A DNA stretch of 64,000 nucleotides, taken from assembly GCA_011364905.1 (NCBI GenBank), contig RDNZ01000004.1:1-64000 (forward strand). The letters are read 5' to 3'. This DNA comes from Candidatus Thorarchaeota archaeon. GTDB lineage: Archaea > Asgardarchaeota > Thorarchaeia > Thorarchaeales > Thorarchaeaceae. Of the stretch, positions 57,225 to 64,000 are shown piece after piece; the stretch's first letter is position 1; each line of letters opens with the position of its first letter. The translations under genes were made by a program, and so were the position numbers. A model generated the notes under the pieces. The model made no database searches and was not told the DNA's origin. It saw only the letters and a list, made by a program, of their open reading frames with translations.

Positions 57225-59846
57225 TTGGAGGTAGCTGATGCAGACATTCAGAAGCGGCTCAACAAACCCTACACTCTTGTGTTTAGGGATGGTAAGCAGG
57301 AGCTGACTGCGAGAGTCGATGTCTTCTCAGATGTTCTTCGAGATCGCCAGCGGTCTATTCTAAGTGGAATGATGGAATTCCAATTCAAACAATCAGGACT
57401 TCTTGAAGTCAAACGATTCTGGTTTGTCAAATTCAATAAGCCAGTCTACTATCAGCCAAAAGAGACCCATGACATAGTCAGAAAAGCAAAACATATCATT
57501 ATTCCTCGAAAGGATACGCCTCCTTTCATCAAGGAACTCAAGGATTTATTCCTCCGATTGCATGCTCAGAAACCAATGGTTGTGCCAACATGTCAACATT
57601 GTCTGCGCGATGATAGACTTACAATTCTAACGAAAAGGAATGTTGTGAAAATTACAGAATCGCAGGTTGTTTGTACAAACTGTGCACAGAGCGATCTTCG
57701 TGTTGAATTAAAGACAATGGGGATCCATCTCTCCAAGGCAATGACGAACCAGTTGGAGAGGCAAGTATCCAAGGTGAAATCTGTTCCAAGACTAATTGAA
57801 ATGATGACTCCTGGTTTTGACCCAACGCGCGAACCAGATTTGACTTTGATAGATACGATTGTTGCAAAAGAAACACATGCTGTTCGTAAGGTGTCTGACC
57901 TTGAAATCCCCCCCAATTTCAAAGAGAAGCTTTTGTCAGAAGGATTCGAAACCCTTCTGCCTATCCAATCGGAAGTCATCGACTCAGGTTTGTTCAAGGG
58001 AATTAACCTGCTAATTGTTTCTTCCACATCATCTGGCAAGACTCTGTTGGGGGAGTTTGCGGGAGTACCAAAAGCTCTGCTGGGGAAAAAGATGATTTAC
58101 ATGTCCCCTCTGGTCGCTCTCACAAATGAAAAGTATGAGCAATTCCGTAAGAGATACAAATCGCTTGGTCTCAGAGTTGGTATCAAAGTTGGAATGTCCC
58201 GTTTGGATGTTGGTGATGAAGGAAAACCAATTGTCGATACTGACATCATAAAGGCGGATATCATATGTGCGACATATGAAGCACTTGACCTGATTTTCAG
58301 GTCCGGAAACACATCCGACCTGGGTGAGGTTGAAACAGTTGTCATTGACGAGATCCAGAACCTGGCTGACCCCGAGAGAGGTCCTGAACTTGATGGACTT
58401 CTAACCAGGATGAGAATGCACTATCCTAAAGCTCAGTATCTGGCCTTATCTGCCACTGTGGGTTCACCGCAGGTACTAGCAAAGGAGCTGAAGATGAAAC
58501 TTGTGAACTACGAGGGTCGACCTGTCCCTCTAGAACGTCATCTGGTGTTTGCACGCTCCGATGAAGAAAAGCGCTCAATGATACGCCGCCTTGTCAATGA
58601 GGAGTTTCATCATGTCAGTAGTAGCGGAAACAAGGGTCAATCTATAATCTTTACCTACTCGCGAAGACGAGCTCATGCCTTGAGTGATTGGTTGAGAGAA
58701 CATCATGTATCAACGGCTGTCTATCATGGCGGTCTCTCATATTCACGACGCCGCAAGATAGAACATGCATTTTCCAAACAGAGATTCTCTAGTGTTGTGA
58801 CTACAGCTGCACTTGGTGCTGGAGTCGATCTTGCAGCTTCACAAGTTATCTTTGAATCCCTTGCTATGGGCGCTGATTGGCTTTCAAATGCTGAATTTGA
58901 ACAGATGCTTGGAAGAGCCGGCCGCCTTGGTAAACATGATCGGGGGAAAGTCTACCTCTTGGTACAGCCTGAACAGAAATATCACGGTGGTCAGGATAAA
59001 GCTGAGGATGAGATTGCAGTCGATCTTCTCAATGGAACTATTGAGGATGTAGAGCCTTTTGCAGACAAGGAAATGTGCGCTGAACAAATACTAGCAACTA
59101 TTTGTTCAACAGGTCTTGTCGATCTAAAAGAGGTAGCACTCGCCTACAAGCGAATGCTATCAATGTCAGTCCCCCCGTCAGAAGCTTTGAAGCATCTAGT
59201 ACGAACATACATGATTCGTGTGAAGGAGGGCGGGGTGTATCCAACTGATCTCGGACGGGCAACTTCTCTTTCATTTCTGACACCAAGTCAGGGATTAGAG
59301 GTCATGAATCTAACCTCCTCGTATGACGTTACAGACATCGCAATCCTATTAGAGCCGTTTGAAAACGTATACTTGAGCGCTAAACTTCAGGAAGAGGTGA
59401 ATTCAGCTTTTCGAACCTATATGCCAACCCGGTTATTCTCTGGTGTGTTCAATGAGATTAGTGACGCGAGCCGCCCAGAAAGCGGCGCTGGTAGACTTCC
59501 TCACTGGGTCTTCGAAGTGTTTGGTAAATGGACTACTACATTCTTCAACTGCGGGTGTCGAGATTATCCTGAGTGTGATCATGGAAAAATTAGCCTTGGC
59601 AGGTGGCTTGTCGAAAAACGAAAAGAAGGTCTTAATCCCTCCGGACTTGCTCAGAAACTCCACGATGAGTTTGAGCTTTGGGCGTATCCAGGTGATATCT
59701 TCTCATGGCTTGACTCTTTAATCCACAGCCTAAAAGCTGTTCAGAGAATCGCAAATGTGGCCGGAAAAACGGACCTTCATGTACAAATAGAGGATCAAAT
59801 CTCTCGGATTGAACGACCGCTAGAAGCAATCGAGAAAGTTGATTAA
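57225..59846 (+). CDS. SF2 DEAD/DEAH-type helicase (Ski2-like) with N-terminal zinc-finger extension (DUF5814-like)
   Basis: VSSTSSGKTLLGEF, VIDEIQNLADPERG, LALSATVGSP, SIIFTYSRRRAHAL, EQMLGRAGRLGKHDRGKVYL; N-terminal CQHCLRDD...CTNCAQSD. Confidence 0.9.
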   Translation: MEVADADIQKRLNKPYTLVFRDGKQELTARVDVFSDVLRDRQRSILSGMMEFQFKQSGLLEVKRFWFVKFNKPVYYQPKETHDIVRKAKHIIIPRKDTPPFIKELKDLFLRLHAQKPMVVPTCQHCLRDDRLTILTKRNVVKITESQVVCTNCAQSDLRVELKTMGIHLSKAMTNQLERQVSKVKSVPRLIEMMTPGFDPTREPDLTLIDTIVAKETHAVRKVSDLEIPPNFKEKLLSEGFETLLPIQSEVIDSGLFKGINLLIVSSTSSGKTLLGEFAGVPKALLGKKMIYMSPLVALTNEKYEQFRKRYKSLGLRVGIKVGMSRLDVGDEGKPIVDTDIIKADIICATYEALDLIFRSGNTSDLGEVETVVIDEIQNLADPERGPELDGLLTRMRMHYPKAQYLALSATVGSPQVLAKELKMKLVNYEGRPVPLERHLVFARSDEEKRSMIRRLVNEEFHHVSSSGNKGQSIIFTYSRRRAHALSDWLREHHVSTAVYHGGLSYSRRRKIEHAFSKQRFSSVVTTAALGAGVDLAASQVIFESLAMGADWLSNAEFEQMLGRAGRLGKHDRGKVYLLVQPEQKYHGGQDKAEDEIAVDLLNGTIEDVEPFADKEMCAEQILATICSTGLVDLKEVALAYKRMLSMSVPPSEALKHLVRTYMIRVKEGGVYPTDLGRATSLSFLTPSQGLEVMNLTSSYDVTDIAILLEPFENVYLSAKLQEEVNSAFRTYMPTRLFSGVFNEISDASRPESGAGRLPHWVFEVFGKWTTTFFNCGCRDYPECDHGKISLGRWLVEKRKEGLNPSGLAQKLHDEFELWAYPGDIFSWLDSLIHSLKAVQRIANVAGKTDLHVQIEDQISRIERPLEAIEKVD

Positions 59847-59850
59847 ACAA

Positions 59851-60111
59851 TCATGAAGGCGTATTGTCTTTCTCTATCTCAAAAAGGACTCTGATGTTGC
59901 CCACAACCTCCGGAGGCATGGAATCAAGATTCAAATCTAGCCACCTATGCAGGTCTCTGCGAATGGTCTCTTTTTGATTTAGATCCACTGGTAATTCTGA
60001 TCGATCCTCTGAAACCAGATGGAAGTGTGTACAACCGCAACTACAAGCTCCATCCAGAACCTCGTCAATGTCAGCTGTGGTTTTTCCACAAAGCATGCAA
60101 ACGAACATCAT
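59851..60111 (-). CDS. Zinc-ribbon protein (OapC/ArvC-like)
   Basis: FVCMLCGKTTADIDEVLDGACSCGCTHFHLV. Confidence 0.7.
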   Translation of the reverse strand: MMFVCMLCGKTTADIDEVLDGACSCGCTHFHLVSEDRSELPVDLNQKETIRRDLHRWLDLNLDSMPPEVVGNIRVLFEIEKDNTPS

Positions 60112-60238
60112 CTTAGCTTTGCTCCAAGCAGATGCAGTTACAAATATCTATGAGGATTGGTATGGCTTAGGTAATACTGCCTATTTCAGGGCTAGACTTA
60201 TTTGGTGCTTCTTAGCGCTTGATTTCGGGGCGATTCAG

Positions 60239-60496
60239 ATGGCGCGGACATGTACATTATGCCGCGAAAAAACAAAAATCAGGTGTGACCGTTGTCGAAA
60301 TGAGTTTTGCCACGATCATGCCATCAAATGTCCCTCCTGCGGCACCATCACCTGTATCCGTGATTTGAATCATAAAGATCTCTGTCCTCTGTGTCACCGA
60401 CCATTGAATATTTGTCCTGAATGCCTTCTTAATGGTAGAATAGTGAGAACAATTGTAGGTACAAAGCAATGTCCTGAATGCGGATGGCAAAACTAG
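60239..60496 (+). CDS. Small multi-zinc-finger protein (85 aa)
   Basis: MARTCTLCREKTKIRCDRCRNEFCHDHAIKCPSCGTITCIRDLNHKDLCPLCHRPLNICPECLL...KQCPECGWQN; ATG at 60239 preferred. Confidence 0.72.
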   Translation: MARTCTLCREKTKIRCDRCRNEFCHDHAIKCPSCGTITCIRDLNHKDLCPLCHRPLNICPECLLNGRIVRTIVGTKQCPECGWQN

Positions 60497-60750
60497 CGCC
60501 ATAGTATCGCCAAAAGGAACAGACTTACTGCAACAATTGCTGCAATCACCCACGCTCTCTTTCCGTAGCCCCACACGATGGGGATTGGACCCAATAGAAT
60601 GATTCCTTTACTCTTGCTCCCTTGCATTCTGGAATCTGAATGGGATTTCATTATCATAGATACGATTCCTGAAATGATTATGATCGATCCAATGATGATT
60701 AGTGTCCAAGCTAGTATGTTGATGGGTCCATTTGTCTGCATAGTTCTCAC
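60493..60750 (-). CDS. TIGR00304/DUF131-type small membrane protein
   Basis: WTLIIIGSIIIISGIVSMIM...SKGIILLGPIPIVWG. Confidence 0.8.
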   Translation of the reverse strand: MRTMQTNGPINILAWTLIIIGSIIIISGIVSMIMKSHSDSRMQGSKSKGIILLGPIPIVWGYGKRAWVIAAIVAVSLFLLAILWR

Positions 60751-61310
60751 CCAATATCTAATGGCGCTTCTGACATTTCAAATTCCATCCGTTCATACCC
60801 ACCAACTGCATCGCCTTCCAATGCCCAAAGCGTTACAAAGTCTCCGTAAATCTCGAAGTCTAAAGCGGTTTCAATCTCCTTAATCTGCGAACCCATAGGA
60901 AATCTCCATATTATCTCAAAATCATAAGGCGCTTCTTCTTCTTCAAGCCAAGTTTCTATCTTGTTCTCGCGAAGTTCGAACTTGCCTGCAAAGTCTATCA
61001 AATAGACAACTGCTACAACCTCTGAAGCACCCTTGAGGAATATATCACAATAGTCCACTCTGGACCTGACTCTCGCTCCATTGATCTCTACCCTCTCCTG
61101 GTCCAGAAAATACTGCATGTTATCCACTAGTTTTTCGACCTCTTTTTTCAAAAGCCTCTCATCACGAATGACTCTTCGATAGAAGCCTTCAGGGTCAATA
61201 TACTCATAGCATAGTCTCTCATGGATTTCTCCGGTTCTAGAGACAGAGAAGAATGAATCTGCATGCACCGGCTCAACCATTTCAGACAAAGCAGTTTCCA
61301 AGATAATCAC
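60747..61310 (-). CDS. Hypothetical protein (187 aa)
   Basis: ORF overlapping the downstream gene by 4 bp and immediately following the MBL gene. Confidence 0.65.
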   Translation of the reverse strand: MIILETALSEMVEPVHADSFFSVSRTGEIHERLCYEYIDPEGFYRRVIRDERLLKKEVEKLVDNMQYFLDQERVEINGARVRSRVDYCDIFLKGASEVVAVVYLIDFAGKFELRENKIETWLEEEEAPYDFEIIWRFPMGSQIKEIETALDFEIYGDFVTLWALEGDAVGGYERMEFEMSEAPLDIG

Positions 61311-62348
61311 CTACTCTATTGGTACAGCATTGATGCCAATGTCGGAAAGATGTTTCGAGAGAGTCCTCCCATTATCTGTGAAGCAGTATGCAATTCTTGG
61401 CTTGACCTTTTCTGCAAAATCTAGTAATCCCTTGAAGTCTGAATGAGCACTCAGAGGGAAGCCTTTTTCTCTGAACTTTCCAATGGTCCACCCAGAGAGA
61501 TTGAAGTACTCTATTTTTGTTTCATAACGATTGAACGCTTCTCCAAGGTTTCGTTTCATATTTTTGATTGTGTGACGGTAGGAGGAACTTACTATGACCG
61601 CTCCTTCATCCAAAGTCTTGGCCAAGTTAGTATCATGAATGGTGAAGTTCCTTAGGTCTACACCATGCCTTTTGTAGACAGAACTGACTTTGTCTATACT
61701 CGTATTTCCTGTTATCACCTTGAATCCGCCATTCTGTAGGAGGGCAATTGCCTCCTGTGATTTACCCAACGAGTATGCATGAAAGAGTGGGATGCGGTCT
61801 TCATTCAGCAGCTTTGATGCAGTTTCAAGTATGTTTTCGTAAATTGATTTTCGCTCTGGGAATATCCATTGTGGCGAGCCATAGGTGGCTTCTGTAATCA
61901 AAACGTCAGCTGCTACAGGTTTCGCGGCTGCGTGTATTAAGCTATCCACATTGTTGAAATCTCCAGTGTAGAGAACCTTCAGATCATCATCAAACTCGAG
62001 TAAGAACATTGTAGAACCAAGAACATGTCCAGCATTCAGAGCAGTGATGTTCACTCCGATTTGCCCAAACATATCTCCATGCTTAATTACAGTCTTATTA
62101 CGAAAATTGTCCGGTCGTCTTGCTTGCCATGTGTCTATGGTCCCTTTAGTAGCAATGATGTGACTGGCATTTTTGAGGTTTCCAATGTGATCGGAATGGG
62201 AATGTGAAAGCAGAGTTGTCATTCCTCTAATTCCAGTATCGAGTGCTAAGTCCACGTCACCGTACTTCAACCGAAACCCTGTACCGCTTTTCTTTAGACT
62301 GATAGTTGGCATGCAATGACCATCCTCTCTCAGACCTGCTTCAAACAA
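61311..62348 (-). CDS. Metallo-beta-lactamase fold hydrolase (CPSF/SNM1-like exonuclease type); true start may be the ATG near 62312
   Basis: TLLSHSHSDHIGNL, VLGSTMFLLEFDDDLKVLYTGDFN, VLITEATYGSPQ, GFPLSAHSDFKGLLDF. Confidence 0.87.
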   Translation of the reverse strand: MFEAGLREDGHCMPTISLKKSGTGFRLKYGDVDLALDTGIRGMTTLLSHSHSDHIGNLKNASHIIATKGTIDTWQARRPDNFRNKTVIKHGDMFGQIGVNITALNAGHVLGSTMFLLEFDDDLKVLYTGDFNNVDSLIHAAAKPVAADVLITEATYGSPQWIFPERKSIYENILETASKLLNEDRIPLFHAYSLGKSQEAIALLQNGGFKVITGNTSIDKVSSVYKRHGVDLRNFTIHDTNLAKTLDEGAVIVSSSYRHTIKNMKRNLGEAFNRYETKIEYFNLSGWTIGKFREKGFPLSAHSDFKGLLDFAEKVKPRIAYCFTDNGRTLSKHLSDIGINAVPIE

Positions 62349-62370
62349 AAGGATTTCCCAGCATTCATAT

Positions 62371-63258
62371 CTAGAGTTGCTTTCTTAGCAGTGATAACTT
62401 CCTACAAGAAGTAAGACTACATGATTCCTCTAATGCTTGAATGAGTTCTTGTTGGCCTTCTCCCAATAGTGATAGGTCCATTTGCCGCGCTTTTCTTCTT
62501 CGTGCTTCAATAAGCAATTTTGCCGCCAAGTCTTCCCACCCTATTCTCAATGGGTCCGAAACAAGAGGCAAGACACAAAGTGTATCATCTATCTGCCAGA
62601 ATCCTGCCACTGCCGCAATGTATTCATCAATTGTTAGTTCCCAAAGATTTCCGTTTGCAAGTGCAAAATCTCGTGCAAGCCAGACTAGTGAGTTTGTCAA
62701 TCCCATTGGTTTGCTTTGATCCCAAATCAGCTCACTGCTCTCTTCTTCATTGACTTTTTCGTTCCAAACAGTAGGCCTGCCAAAGCTATCAGGTTCAACC
62801 GAAAATGAACAGTGCTTCAAGACGCCGACTTCTGAAAATCCTATTCGCTGGATGATGTTTTTTGTCCAAGGTTCTAGATCAAGGCTGAGGGGAAATCCGA
62901 GCTTTTTGGGCTCATCATTTTGTGGCACTAGGACATCCACATCACGAATTGCCACGGTTTTGAAAAATGGCATTGAAGATTTGATGATTTGGAAAGCTGC
63001 TGACTCTCTATAGTTCCCGTTGATAGCAACAGTTGAAAGAACCATTGCTGATCTTTTTCTATCTCTGTAGATTGATGTTCCGCCGATTATTCTGTTTTCC
63101 AGGGATGAAACAAATGTTATGCTCTCGGGAAGGAGCAAGAATTTTTCTACGAGGTCACGGTTTCTGGCGTCAGTTTCACATGTTGAATCGAGTAAATTCA
63201 GCCATGTGTCAATTTCGCTTTTTCTCAACCTTGCATTGAACATGACTGATTTGTCCAT
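62371..63258 (-). CDS. Putative GNAT-like acetyltransferase
   Basis: Repeated alpha/beta segments with LRKSEIDTWLNLLDST..., IIGGTSIYRDRKRSAMVLSTVAINGNYRESAAFQIIKSSMPFF. Confidence 0.55.
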   Translation of the reverse strand: MDKSVMFNARLRKSEIDTWLNLLDSTCETDARNRDLVEKFLLLPESITFVSSLENRIIGGTSIYRDRKRSAMVLSTVAINGNYRESAAFQIIKSSMPFFKTVAIRDVDVLVPQNDEPKKLGFPLSLDLEPWTKNIIQRIGFSEVGVLKHCSFSVEPDSFGRPTVWNEKVNEEESSELIWDQSKPMGLTNSLVWLARDFALANGNLWELTIDEYIAAVAGFWQIDDTLCVLPLVSDPLRIGWEDLAAKLLIEARRRKARQMDLSLLGEGQQELIQALEESCSLTSCRKLSLLRKQL

Positions 63259-63381
63259 CTATATTCCTCTTGTGTGGCAATTTTACTGTATTGCGCTAGT
63301 GGCAAAAGAACAGCTCATAAGTCATACGTAAACAATATCGAAGGGTTTATTCACTGTCACGAAGGTAGCGTAGAGTTGAAA

Positions 63382-64000
63382 ATGCAGTCGCTTGTATTAA
63401 CTGCAGATGGCCTTCAAATCGCGGACACGCCAATACCTCCTTTGATGCCTGGTGATGTTCGTATCGAAGTTCGTTCGGTGGGCATCTGTGGGACCGACCT
63501 CTCAATCTGGAAGGGTGACTATGAGGCTCCCTTACCGATTGTTCTTGGACATGAAATAGCAGGTGCAGTTCATGAGAGTTCGGTACCAGATATTGTCCCA
63601 GGAGCTATTGTGACTACTGAGATAGATGTGTCATGTGGTCGATGCTGGTATTGTAGAACAGGAGCACGGCATCATTGTCTAGAAAAGGAAACCCTTGGCA
63701 TCACCAGAGATGGGGGTCTCTCTGAGTACATCAGTGTGCCTGCAGATCTTGTTCATCCACTTCCAATAGGCGTCGATACTGTTTCTGGCACATTTGTCGA
63801 ACCTCTGGCTTCAGCCATCAAAACAGTTTCTGATTGCCCTGCTGATATTGGCGAACCGGTGGTGATTATTGGGAGTGGTAAGATAGCGCTTCTGCTCGCA
63901 CAGGTATATGATGCAAGTGGTGCTGATGTATACATAGTTGGAAGAAATCGTTGGCAATTGGGGCTAGCTCGCCAGCTTGGTTTACTCAACACTTTGGACG
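63382..64000 (+). CDS. Zinc-dependent alcohol dehydrogenase family (MDR), truncated by window edge
   Basis: Hand translation: MQSLVLTADGLQIADTPIPPLMPGDVRIEVRSVGICGTDLSIWKGDYEAPLPIVLGHEIAGAV...VSCGRCWYCRTGARHHCLEKETLGITRDGGLSEYISVP. Confidence 0.93.
   Translation, partial: MQSLVLTADGLQIADTPIPPLMPGDVRIEVRSVGICGTDLSIWKGDYEAPLPIVLGHEIAGAVHESSVPDIVPGAIVTTEIDVSCGRCWYCRTGARHHCLEKETLGITRDGGLSEYISVPADLVHPLPIGVDTVSGTFVEPLASAIKTVSDCPADIGEPVVIIGSGKIALLLAQVYDASGADVYIVGRNRWQLGLARQLGLLNTLD

Noticed and set aside
63033-63331. Plus-strand ORFs in the GNAT-like region
   Set aside because: Antisense to the 62371-63258 gene; composition not protein-like.
1-64000. CRISPR arrays, transposases, integrases, rRNA or tRNA genes
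   Set aside because: No regularly spaced repeats, transposase motifs or tRNA T-arm/acceptor patterns were found by eye in the spacers; a tRNAscan/Infernal run would be needed to exclude them fully.

Overview
This is a 64 kb archaeal chromosomal segment. It has dense genes on both strands, many 4-bp ATGA/GTGA-type overlaps, TTTAAA-type promoters, and no rRNA, tRNA, CRISPR array or transposon that I could recognise. Gene content (tandem arrestin-fold proteins, a PRMT-like methyltransferase, a possible EMC6-like protein, many TPR proteins, a Ski2-like helicase, HerA-like ATPase) is compatible with an Asgard/Thorarchaeia-like lineage, but that is inference. Main blocks: arylsulfotransferase-like beta-propeller; tandem-GNAT, SBBP-repeat and aminotransferase genes; two giant FtsX-type permeases; a fucose-isomerase-like protein next to a RadA paralogue without Walker motifs; two arrestin-like proteins; a uvrB-uvrA-uvrA' operon with uvrC nearby; duplicated ferredoxins; a secreted phospholipase-D-like protein; a nucleoside/methionine salvage block; a DHH nuclease; a HerA-like ATPase; and a helicase operon with two uncharacterised partners. 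Strongest second-look items: (1) an oligopeptide-type substrate-binding protein at 29439-31343 whose two halves appear circularly permuted; (2) a RadA/Rad51-like protein at 16595-17467 with both Walker A and Walker B replaced; (3) two overlapping full-length UvrA paralogues in one operon; (4) tandem ferredoxins in which one has Cys-II of cluster I changed to Glu while the 3' 63 nt stays nearly identical; (5) the arrestin-like pair; (6) a PRMT-like methyltransferase retaining a double-E spacing and a WKQ loop; (7) two unannotated microproteins behind a hairpin leader at 3610-3908.
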